A stretch of 64,000 nucleotides of DNA, from NCBI GenBank assembly GCA_032027005.1, contig JAVSMW010000002.1, positions 86,853 through 150,852 of the forward strand, read 5' to 3'. The notes under the pieces are model-generated. The model saw nothing but the letters and a program-made list of their open reading frames with translations, had not been told where the DNA came from and ran no database searches. The stretch's first letter is position 1. Each line of letters starts with the position of its first letter. Both the position numbers and the translations under genes were made by a program. Below are positions 53,597 through 61,889 of this stretch, piece by piece. This DNA comes from JAVSMW01 sp032027005 (GTDB lineage Bacteria > Bacillota > Thermincolia > Thermincolales > UBA2595).

Positions 53597-55357
53597 CTAC
53601 ATAAAATTTTTGTTTCCACTAAGGGTTATACCATATTTTTCTGCTTTACGAATTAAACCTGCGTGATCCATGTCCAAAATTCTGGCCGCTTTTCTAACAG
53701 ATGGACAACAATCAAAGGCCATTTTAATCAACTCTTTTTCTAACCGTTCCTTTGCCTCTTTCATCGGTAATAGCTCACTTACGAATACTGATGGATTTTT
53801 TTGCCTTGATTTTAAATTATTTAACTGTAAATCAACATTATCCGGTTCAATTAGGTCGCCATCTGATAGAATCCAAAGTCTTTCCAGTACATTTTGAAGT
53901 TCTCTTACATTACCCGGCCAACTATATGATTCCAAAATAGAAAACGACTCTGGAGCAATACGTTTTTCAAATTCATATTTCTCATTAAGCAGCCGAACAA
54001 AATGCACGGCCAATGGCAAAATATCTTCCTTGCGCTCTCGCAATGGCGGAACTTCAATAGGCAATACATTTAACCGATAATATAAGTCTTCCCGAAAGGA
54101 TCCTGTCTGTACCTTTTCCCAAATGTTTACATTGGTAGCGGAAATAATACGAATATCCAGTTTTCTTACAATTGTGCTGCCAATCCGGTAGAACTCCCGT
54201 TCTTGCAGAACTCGTAAAAGTTTAACCTGCAGGTTTAGGGAAAGATCTCCAATTTCGTCCAATAACAGTGTTCCATTATCCGCAATTTCAAATAAGCCTG
54301 CCTTGCCTTTCGGATTAGCTCCTGTAAAAGCTCCTGCTTCATAACCAAACAATTCCGATTCTAACAAATTTTCAGGTATAGCTCCGCAATTTATCTGAAT
54401 AAAGCTGCCTTTTTCAGAACGATTGCTTGTTTTGTGAATAATCCTGGCTAAAACTTCTTTTCCAACACCTGATTCGCCTAGAATCATGATTGTTGAGTCA
54501 GTTCTGGCCGCACGAATTATCAAAGAAAATACTTTTCTCATCCCCGGACTTTCTGCAATGATTTTCTCCTTTTTTAGCTTTTCATACATTAGCTCAGAAA
54601 GTTCTGCATGATAACGTGTAGCTAATAAATTTGATTTTTCAAGTTCTTCTTTGAGCTGATTAAGTTCTGTTAAATCCCTGACATTTGTGACTACCCCAGA
54701 AGCTTTCCCGTCAGAATCAATAATTGGATTAGCAGTACAAAATACTTCTTTACCATTAAATACTTTCTGGATTGCTGTGACAGTGCGTTTTTCTCTTAAT
54801 CCTTTAAGTGTAACTGACTCGCATAAAAAAATTCCATTTTCCTCCAGATCGGCTATTCTACCGAGAAAATGCCAGGGCTCCAATCCTGTTATTCTAACTA
54901 AGGAACGGTTAAACTTTACACCATTTCCTTTTTCATCACCGATCATTATCCCGTCAAAGGATGATTCAAAAATAGCATCTAACTCCTGGTTGAGTTTCTT
55001 TACAGAATTCAGATTCTTTGATATTTCTTCTATCTCAGTTGCATCTTGCAGGATGATAACTGCTCCTAAATTGCAATTGTCAAAAGTAATATCAGAACGG
55101 TTAATAAAGAAAGAGTGCCCGTTTATAACAATTTTTTCTCCTGCTTGGAATTGACCTTTGTTTATTTTTGTAAGTTCGCCACCGGTAAAAATTTTTTTAA
55201 TAGGTCTCCCAACTACATCCCTTGTTATTGCCAAAAAACTACAGGCAGCCCCATTTAGCATATTAATTATCCCATTATTATCAATAATAATTATACCATT
55301 AGGGATTGCTTCAAGAATGGATTGGTAAAACTCATTAGGGGCATTGCCTCCTGTCAA
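53597..55357 (-). CDS. Sigma-54-dependent activator with two PAS domains
   Basis: 586 aa from TTG at 55357. PAS domains at about 12-110 and 125-225, AAA+ domain with Walker A GESGVGKE (294-301), GAFTGA (342-347) for sigma-54 contact, and a Fis-type HTH at the C-terminus (VRKAARILDMDHAGLIRKAE). No receiver domain, so it senses a ligand or redox state through PAS. The target is probably the adjacent oxidoreductase or transporter genes. Confidence 0.93.
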   Translation of the reverse strand: MTGGNAPNEFYQSILEAIPNGIIIIDNNGIINMLNGAACSFLAITRDVVGRPIKKIFTGGELTKINKGQFQAGEKIVINGHSFFINRSDITFDNCNLGAVIILQDATEIEEISKNLNSVKKLNQELDAIFESSFDGIMIGDEKGNGVKFNRSLVRITGLEPWHFLGRIADLEENGIFLCESVTLKGLREKRTVTAIQKVFNGKEVFCTANPIIDSDGKASGVVTNVRDLTELNQLKEELEKSNLLATRYHAELSELMYEKLKKEKIIAESPGMRKVFSLIIRAARTDSTIMILGESGVGKEVLARIIHKTSNRSEKGSFIQINCGAIPENLLESELFGYEAGAFTGANPKGKAGLFEIADNGTLLLDEIGDLSLNLQVKLLRVLQEREFYRIGSTIVRKLDIRIISATNVNIWEKVQTGSFREDLYYRLNVLPIEVPPLRERKEDILPLAVHFVRLLNEKYEFEKRIAPESFSILESYSWPGNVRELQNVLERLWILSDGDLIEPDNVDLQLNNLKSRQKNPSVFVSELLPMKEAKERLEKELIKMAFDCCPSVRKAARILDMDHAGLIRKAEKYGITLSGNKNFM

Positions 55358-55420
55358 TGTAAGTCATCCCTTTCATTACATTAGTAGCGCAAAATGGCAT
55401 AAATAATATCATTCAGATAA

Positions 55421-55481
55421 TAATTTCGATTATTTTTCCCAAAACCCTACCTTGGTTCATATTAAAATTTGACATTATTCG
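55421..55481 (-). promoter_or_regulatory. Shared control block B upstream of the sigma-54 activator
   Basis: Same three blocks as block A, with a 13-nt instead of 21-nt inner spacer, 64 nt before the activator start. Confidence 0.65.
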
Positions 55482-55497
55482 TGTGTTCGCATAAAAT

Positions 55498-55531
55498 AGC
55501 TCGCAAACCCTGATTTTCAAGGCTGCGAGCT
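55498..55531 (-). terminator. Terminator after the ferredoxin gene
   Basis: AGCTCGCA / TGCGAGCT inverted repeat followed by ATTTTAT on the minus strand, separating the oxidoreductase unit from the activator gene. Confidence 0.7.
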
Positions 55532-55582
55532 AATTATTGCCCAAATTATGATCCAAATTTAGGATATTTTTATATAGAGATG

Positions 55583-56194
55583 TTAACTTTTATTACGCAA
55601 ATAATATACTGACGGCTCTGTGCCGTGTTCTGAGTGAAAACGATATACAGAACGTTCTTGTATAATTCTGGAAACTTCGCTGTCAGGGTCACTTAGATCT
55701 CCAAATTCTCTTACATGTAACGGACAAATATTTACACAGGCTGGCTTTTTACCTTGAGTTGTTAAGTCTTGACAAAAATCACATTTTCCCACCACACCGT
55801 CTTTATGTCTGGTATAGTTCTTCTCTTCAAAATGATTGAAACCAAACTCCGGACTATAAGGCTTAATATTAATTATGCTCAATACATTGTAGGGACAAGC
55901 CTGGAGACACTGCTCACAACCTGTACACTTGCTCTGATCAACCGTTACAATTCCATTCGAATTTTTAGTGAAAGACCCGCTTGAACAGACTTCCATGCAG
56001 GCAGGATGATCGCAGTGCATGCATTGGATAGGCAGATTTGTAACTACTACATTTGGGTAAATTCCCGACTCTTCACTACGAATCTGGCACCACTGACTCC
56101 CAGGAGGAGTAGCATTTTTAGTTTTACATGCAATCGTACAGGCATGACATCCTATACATTTGTCAGAATCTATAACCATTACATATTTCACCAT
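55583..56194 (-). CDS. DmsB/PhsB-like 4x[4Fe-4S] subunit
   Basis: 203 aa with CIGCHACTIACK, CMHCDHPACMEVCS, CTGCEQCLQACP and CDFCQDL...CVNICP. Partner of the catalytic subunit whose gene ends 13 nt upstream. No anchor subunit follows, so the pair is probably soluble. Confidence 0.9.
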   Translation of the reverse strand: MVKYVMVIDSDKCIGCHACTIACKTKNATPPGSQWCQIRSEESGIYPNVVVTNLPIQCMHCDHPACMEVCSSGSFTKNSNGIVTVDQSKCTGCEQCLQACPYNVLSIINIKPYSPEFGFNHFEEKNYTRHKDGVVGKCDFCQDLTTQGKKPACVNICPLHVREFGDLSDPDSEVSRIIQERSVYRFHSEHGTEPSVYYLRNKS

Positions 56195-56207
56195 TCTGTT
56201 TCCCCCT

Positions 56208-58352
56208 CTACATATTATCGGTAACTATTTTTTTAACCTCACATGCAAATGAAGATAGCGCATTACTCTGAGATATAGGGTCTCTTTCAACATCATCAAC
56301 TAAAATATTTATATTTGCATTAATAATGTCCCAAGAATTGCCCCACCCGCCATCTATCAGTGCCACACCGGGCTTTACCCTCTCAGTAATCTTTACTTTC
56401 ATTCTAATACAACCCTGAGGAGAAGTGATTTCAACTAATTCACTGTCTGAAATTTGACGTGCTTCTGCGTCAATAGTATGCAAATAGACATATGGCTCAG
56501 GTTCTATTTCCCTTAAAAAAGGTAGATTGCGATACTTGAAATGTACATAGATCGGCGAACGGCGGTTAACTCCTGTCAACGGAAATTCTGCAGCTCCCTG
56601 CTGATCAGATTGAGAGCTTTCATTCGGTTCATGATAAGTCGGTAGAGCTTCATATCCAAGTTTTTCGAAAGTTGAAGAATAAACTTCAACTTTTCCCGAT
56701 GGAGTATTAAAACCAGTTTGTCCGTCTATTCGCAACAAACCTTTTTCAAATTTGCGGTACTCGTGCATTCCTACAAGGCAAATTGGCTTATCCATAAGGG
56801 TATGTAAATCAAGCTTACTAGGTACTAAAGCATAACTAAAAAACTCTTCTACCGTATGCCAGGGGTATTTATCGCTATAACCCATTCTTTTTGCCAATTC
56901 TTGCTCGACTTCGTAAAAAGATTTGGCCTCATGTCTGGGGTTTACAACAGGCTGTCTTAATGCAATTACAGTGCCATCCGCAGAAGGATAGGTCCTGTAA
57001 TCATAATTCTCTAAAAAGCTTGTATCAGGCAATACCAAATCCGCTGCTTCCTCCACAGTACGACTCATAAAAATATCGTAAGCAACCACGAAATCCAGTT
57101 TTTCTAATGCTTTTTTGACCCGATGGTAATTCATATTGGATAATAGAGGGTTGGAGTGATAAACCATCAAAGCACGCGGCTGAAAAGGCTTTCCATCTAA
57201 CATTGCATCTATTCCGGCAGGTGCCCCTACCGGTAAAAGCGGAAATTTTTCAATCGCCAAATGAGGTATTTGTGGTTTAACTGTAGTTTTAATACCCGTC
57301 GGGCCACCCTGCTCTACCGGTTTTGGATATCCTACAACATTTGGGAAGCAAACATTTCCACCGGGTACATCCAGATTTCCGGTTATTGCCTTTAGACAGG
57401 CTATTGCCCTGACAGCCTGCACCACATTGGTATGATAGGCAAAAGCATTTCCTTCATGAATTACCGCAGGTTTTGTCATTGCATACATTTCAGCAAGCTC
57501 ACTTATTTGTCGTGCCGGTATAGCTGTTACTTTTGAAGCCCATTCCGGAGTATATTGGCGAACATGTTCCTTCAATTTTTCAAAGCCCGTAACCCACTTT
57601 TCAACAAAGTCAGTGTCAAACATTTTGTTCTCAATGATAATATTGAGCATAGCCAGTGCTAATGCTCCATCACTTCCAGGACGGATCGGAATCCATAGGT
57701 CGGCTTTACTTGCAGTTTCTGTACAAACAGGGTCGATAACGATCAGTTTTGCCCCTTTCTTTTTAACGTCAAGAATTGGGCTTAAATATCCATTAATATT
57801 ATTATACGCCATATAAGAACCAGGGCGAAGGGAACCAAAGGGATTAGCTCCCCAAATTATAATAAGATTTGTCTTCTCATAATCTTCTTCATCCCTAAAC
57901 CCATAAGTTGGCATTAAAGCAGCTACACGGGGAACATAACATGTATGATTAATAGCCCATTGGTTAGGTGTTCCGTACTGGGCATAGAATTCCATAAATG
58001 CGTTCCTTATACAATTCATCAGAGGGGCCCCTGTGCTGAATAGAACTGTTTCGGGGCCATATTTTTGCCTAATATCACTTAGTTTTTCAGTTAGGATATC
58101 CAGTGCTTCGTCCCATGAAATGTCCTGCCATTTCCCTTCTCCCCGTTTTCCCACTCTTTTTAGGGGTCGCTTGATGCGATAGGGAGAATCTACTAATTGC
58201 CCCATTGAAACACCTTTAGGACATAAAGTGCCCCTACTAAATGGATGTTCTGGATTTCCTTCGATGAAATTAATATGGTCATCCTCAACGTGGACCAACA
58301 TGCCACAGTTATTATGACAACCACCACATATTGTAGGCACTATTTTTTTCAC
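56208..58352 (-). CDS. Cytoplasmic molybdopterin oxidoreductase of a different subfamily
   Basis: About 714 aa from GTG at 58352 (KKIVPTICGGCHNNC); the open frame extends to 58445 but that part derives from the duplicated tail of the UroD gene. The 4Fe-4S motif is Cx2Cx3C (CGGCHNNC) plus GTLCPKG. The predicted Mo/W ligand is Cys (INHTCYVPR). No Tat signal. Unlike the 2622-8338 paralogues, it resembles the acetylene-hydratase/formate-dehydrogenase-like group. Grouped with a UroD methyltransferase and a Liv transporter, so an organic substrate is likely (inference). Confidence 0.83.
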   Translation of the reverse strand: MKKIVPTICGGCHNNCGMLVHVEDDHINFIEGNPEHPFSRGTLCPKGVSMGQLVDSPYRIKRPLKRVGKRGEGKWQDISWDEALDILTEKLSDIRQKYGPETVLFSTGAPLMNCIRNAFMEFYAQYGTPNQWAINHTCYVPRVAALMPTYGFRDEEDYEKTNLIIIWGANPFGSLRPGSYMAYNNINGYLSPILDVKKKGAKLIVIDPVCTETASKADLWIPIRPGSDGALALAMLNIIIENKMFDTDFVEKWVTGFEKLKEHVRQYTPEWASKVTAIPARQISELAEMYAMTKPAVIHEGNAFAYHTNVVQAVRAIACLKAITGNLDVPGGNVCFPNVVGYPKPVEQGGPTGIKTTVKPQIPHLAIEKFPLLPVGAPAGIDAMLDGKPFQPRALMVYHSNPLLSNMNYHRVKKALEKLDFVVAYDIFMSRTVEEAADLVLPDTSFLENYDYRTYPSADGTVIALRQPVVNPRHEAKSFYEVEQELAKRMGYSDKYPWHTVEEFFSYALVPSKLDLHTLMDKPICLVGMHEYRKFEKGLLRIDGQTGFNTPSGKVEVYSSTFEKLGYEALPTYHEPNESSQSDQQGAAEFPLTGVNRRSPIYVHFKYRNLPFLREIEPEPYVYLHTIDAEARQISDSELVEITSPQGCIRMKVKITERVKPGVALIDGGWGNSWDIINANINILVDDVERDPISQSNALSSFACEVKKIVTDNM

Positions 58353-58374
58353 CTTTAAAATTCGCCTCCCTTTT

Positions 58375-58612
58375 TGTTTAAACTTTTGTTGATAATTTAG
58401 GTAGTCTTTAGCTGAACCGGCATCCCTCCAATGCTTTATATCCACCCGGATGATCTTTTCCCTCTTCTATTGCCCTACGGCAAAGTTCTAAAACTTCTTT
58501 TGGATGGTTGATACATGAAACTCTCTTCTACAGAGTCATAAACCTTTGCAATAGGCTTCCCCCAGACAACAGTCACGTGACCAATAATAAACGGGATGCA
58601 AGGAACTCTATC
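58375..58612 (-). pseudogene. Remnant of a second UroD-family gene
   Basis: Minus strand keeps the 5' part (RVPCIPFIIGHVTVVWGKPI, AKVYDSVEESFMYQ), jumps to VLELCRRAIEEGKDHPGGY, then to the 3' flank seen after the intact gene near 60235-60300 (CATCCCTCCAATG). At least two internal deletions. It starts 4 nt after the LivF stop. Confidence 0.8.
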
Positions 58613-58615
58613 TTC

Positions 58616-58793
58616 TTAATGACCGACTCCCAGGTATTGATGCTGAACATCAGGATTATCAACCAGTTCCTTTGGGGTGCCGGAAAATACCACTTGCCCT
58701 TTGTTTAAGACAAATACATTGTCCGCAATTTTCAGGGCCATATTGATATTTTGTTCTACCAAAAGGACTGAGACTCCCATGTTCTTCAATTCG
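58616..58793 (-). CDS. livF: LivF-type ABC transporter ATPase, C-terminal 58 residues
   Basis: Partial: the gap removes the rest. MGVSVLLVEQNINMALKIAD (H-loop region reads EQN), NVFVLNKGQVVFSGTPKEL and the C-terminal YLGVGH match LivF of branched-chain amino acid type transporters. Confidence 0.8.
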
Positions 58794-59034
58794 NNNNNNN
58801 NNNNNNNNNNNNNNNNNNNNNNNNNNNNNNNNNNNNNNNNNNNNNNNNNNNNNNNNNNNNNNNNNNNNNNNNNNNNNNNNNNNNNNNNNNNNNNNNNNNN
58901 NNNNNNNNNNNNNNNNNNNNNNNNNNNNNNNNNNNNNNNNNNNNNNNNNNNNNNNNNNNNNNNNNNNNNNNNNNNNNNNNNNNNNNNNNNNNNNNNNNNN
59001 NNNNNNNNNNNNNNNNNNNNNNNNNNNNNNNNNN
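58794..59034. other. Assembly gap of 241 N
   Basis: Falls between the middle of a LivK gene and the end of a LivF gene. A full operon would need several kb here, so the N count is unlikely to be the real length. Any protein translated across it is an artefact. Confidence 0.95.
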
Positions 59035-60126
59035 CAGTTTCAGTTTGTCAGAGGTATCTCCTTTGAGAGCTTCCAGGCTTTCGGCAATAATCCGGGCGGT
59101 ATCGTAACCTTCAACTGCTTCACCGCTTGGCTCTTTACCAAACTTTTTCTTATAATCTTCGACGAATTTTTTGTTTTCCGGCGTATCCAATGTCAATTGC
59201 CAATACAAGCTGCCCTTTACTCCTTCAACCGCATTTCCTTGAGCAGGGCGAACATCCTCCCCATTTATCCATCCGGCACCATTCAACGGAATGCTTTTTT
59301 TCAGCCCAAATTCAGTATATTGCTGAACAAAACGAACTGCATCTGTACCGGCAAAAAAAGCAAATACTACATCAGGCTTTGCTTTAGAAATTTGTTGCAA
59401 ATAAGAACCGTAATCATTGGTAGCTAATGCCGGCCAAGCTTCGCCTACAATTGTTCCACCGGCAGCTATAAATCCTTTCTTGAATCCATTTATTGTTTCT
59501 TTTCCTGCAGCATAGTTTGGCGCAATTACAAAAGCCTTTTTGCCGAGATTTTCATAAGTCCACTGTCCGTTAGGATAGACACATTGTTCGGTAGTAAAGG
59601 AAGTTCGGTAAAGATAGTCACTCTTCTTGGATCTAGTAAGATCGGCAGCACCAGCATGCGCTACCAAAAACGGCACTTTGTTCTGATCTGTATAATCCCT
59701 GATTGCTAAAGCAATTGAACTATTAACAACTCCTGTTAACATATCAACTTTGTCGGACTCGACTAGTTTTTTAGCCTTGCGCAAGCCGGTCTGAGCATCA
59801 TTTTCCTCATCCTCCTGAAGTAACTTAATGTCTCGACCGCCAGCCTTCCAACCTATTTCGTCAAAATATAAAGTCATTCCATTTATTAAATTTTCGCCCA
59901 AGCCTGCATAAACATTAGATTTTGGTATGATTAATCCAATTTTAAAGGAATCTGATGCATCATTGGTGCCACCACTGTTATTATTAACACTGTCACTGCT
60001 ATTACTGTCACCGGTGCCGGTGGTTTTACCGCTGTTATCACCACATCCTGCTACAAAAATTATTAAACTAAAAATTATAAATGCAGCTATAATCTTTTTG
60101 ATTTTAAATTTCTTTAAATTATACAT
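59035..60126 (-). CDS. LivK-type periplasmic-binding lipoprotein, C-terminus missing
   Basis: About 364 residues up to the gap. Start ATG 60126 has AGGAGGT 9 nt before it. Lipobox IFVAGC, a Ser/Asn-rich linker, then the type-I binding fold (FKIGLIIPKSNVYAGLGENL, GGTIVGEAWPALATNDYGSY, FAFFAGTDAVRFVQQY). Ligands of this family range from branched-chain amino acids to urea, amides and aromatic acids. Confidence 0.88.
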
Positions 60127-60289
60127 ATTTTTAAGACCTCCTATATTCATCCATATTAATGCATATCTAGGGCAGATTCATTCATATTTATGAAATTTTG
60201 TTCTATATGTTTTTGCCTCCTCTCGTGTAAACTTAAACTTTTGTTAGTAAATTAGGTAATCTTTGCTTGAACAGGCATCCCTCCAATGT

Positions 60290-61348
60290 TTAATATCCAC
60301 CATATTCCTGAACAGCTTTTACCATCATTGATACATTTACTGGTGGTGCTGCCGGCGGAACTTCGCAGCCTGCCATAAGTATATATCCTCCAGGATGATC
60401 TTTTCCCTCTTCTATTGCCCTACGACAAAGTTCCAAAACTTGAGTTGGAGTACCCTCTTGAATAACAACTGGGTCCACATTCCCCGCAATCACATGATCA
60501 GGAAACATCTCACTGGCTTTTTTTAACGAAACTTCCGGCCCAAAGCTAAGAATACCTTTCTTTCCGTATGGAACTTGCTGCCAGTATTTGAGGTTTTTAT
60601 TATGTTCACCACAAATATGGCTGATAATAGTCGGAATCCCCATTTCAGTGACTTTCTCATGCACCTCTTTAAGATATGGAAGTACAAAAATTTCAAACTG
60701 TTTTGGTGATATAAGTCGATTATCCGCAACAGGTCCTCCATCATGGGCAATTATTTTTTCTGCACCAAATTCATTTATCCAGTATTTAACCATATCGAGA
60801 ATAAATTGATTAACCTTTTCTAAAATGCGATGAACAAGTTCGGGCTTTTTAATCATCCACCGCAGCATCCTGTCCGTTCCCATTATAGAACTTGCCCATG
60901 AAAAAGAAGAACCTATCCTTACCGTGGCCGGCATACCAAACTTCGCTTGCAGGCGAGCAAATTCTAGCATTATCGGTACTGAACCAGCTTTTAGAATAAC
61001 CGAGGGCACCTCTAAATTCAGTGCATCTTCTTCTGTTTCGACTGGAACTCTTATTACATTTGGAGCACCGGCGTATTGTTTATAGGGGAATTCAATATCA
61101 CCACCGAATTCCCATCCACCGGCATCAGCATATGCATAATTAGGGTTGCCGTCATGACCATACAAATTTTTGGTATGAAGTTGATACATGAAACTTTCTT
61201 CAGCAGAATCATAAACCTTTGCAATAGGTTTACCACAAACAACAGCCGCGTGACCAACAATAAACGGGATACAAGGAACTCTATCCGGTCTTTCTCCTTT
61301 CATCAGTGCTTGCATCCTCTCTTGACTGGTCATACTATCGTATTTCAA
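60290..61348 (-). CDS. UroD-family methyltransferase (MtaA/CmuA-like)
   Basis: 352 aa from TTG at 61348 (GGTGG before it). TIM-barrel with the zinc-type motif HICGEH (near 244) and GCEVPPAAPPVN near the end, the H-x-C...C set of methylcobalamin-dependent methyltransferases instead of haem-pathway UroD. Corrinoid protein not seen nearby. An intact copy; a remnant lies at 58375-58612. Confidence 0.85.
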   Translation of the reverse strand: MKYDSMTSQERMQALMKGERPDRVPCIPFIVGHAAVVCGKPIAKVYDSAEESFMYQLHTKNLYGHDGNPNYAYADAGGWEFGGDIEFPYKQYAGAPNVIRVPVETEEDALNLEVPSVILKAGSVPIMLEFARLQAKFGMPATVRIGSSFSWASSIMGTDRMLRWMIKKPELVHRILEKVNQFILDMVKYWINEFGAEKIIAHDGGPVADNRLISPKQFEIFVLPYLKEVHEKVTEMGIPTIISHICGEHNKNLKYWQQVPYGKKGILSFGPEVSLKKASEMFPDHVIAGNVDPVVIQEGTPTQVLELCRRAIEEGKDHPGGYILMAGCEVPPAAPPVNVSMMVKAVQEYGGY

Positions 61349-61388
61349 CTGTTACCACCCTACTTTCATATTTTTCGGAAAAACTTAT

Positions 61389-61535
61389 TTAATCTACTTT
61401 GAGAAATACATCCTTTTTAGGATACTTGGCATTACCCTTTGCAGCTAGTTCTTTAACTGTTTTCATAATTTCTGTGCCAGACAGACCCTTGTCATTCAAA
61501 GTTTTAATATATTTTTCTTCTAAAGCAGTAAACAT
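61389..61535 (-). CDS. 48-aa protein upstream of the UroD-family gene
   Basis: ATG at 61535 with GAGGGGG 7 nt before it. FTALEEKYIKTLNDKGLSGT, then IMKTVKELAAKGNAKYPKKD. Charged and helical, no domain recognised. Ends 41 nt before the methyltransferase start, so likely the first gene of that operon. Confidence 0.65.
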   Translation of the reverse strand: MFTALEEKYIKTLNDKGLSGTEIMKTVKELAAKGNAKYPKKDVFLKVD

Positions 61536-61736
61536 ATAAAAACCCCCTCGTATTATTTATTTAGAGACCTTTTCAACCTTCCTTTACAAAATTAGCAATA
61601 ATTAAGCCAATTTTATTGGAAAATAGAGAAATAACATTGAATTGTAGAATATCAAACTTGAAATGTTATTTTTAAAGAGGTAATTGTAATTCGTTTTTAG
61701 ATAGAAATTAATAAATTTAAATACAAATAAAAATGC

Positions 61737-61773
61737 GGTGATTTATATCACCGTTATGGTGATATAAATCACC
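61737..61773. promoter_or_regulatory. Tandem CRP/FNR-like palindromes
   Basis: GGTGATTTATATCACC (61737-61752) and GGTGATATAAATCACC (61758-61773), each GGTGA-N6-TCACC. Their centres are 21 bp apart, two helical turns, about 200 bp before the 48-aa gene. No other copy noticed in the window. Confidence 0.65.
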
Positions 61774-61808
61774 GCTGCCTAATCTTTCTCTAATAGATCG
61801 AAAAGGTA

Positions 61809-61847
61809 CAAAAAAATGATGGCAACCGTATTTTTATAACAGTTGCC
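61809..61847 (-). terminator. gyrB terminator
   Basis: GGCAAC..GTTGCC hairpin followed by ATCATTTTTTTG on the minus strand, about 45 nt after the gyrB stop. Confidence 0.85.
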
Positions 61848-61889
61848 TTCACTAATATTTTCATTCAAAATAAGCTGCCTTACTTAAAA

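Noticed and set aside
56208..58352. Selenocysteine in the molybdoenzymes
   Set aside because: All three catalytic subunits have an ordinary Cys codon at the predicted metal-ligand site and no internal TGA.
58786..60150. A 454-residue protein read through the N gap
   Set aside because: The frame after the gap belongs to LivF, not to LivK; only 59035-60126 is real sequence for LivK.
60290..61348. Haem-pathway uroporphyrinogen decarboxylase (hemE)
   Set aside because: The HxC...C zinc-type motif and the transporter/molybdoenzyme context fit the methyltransferase branch.
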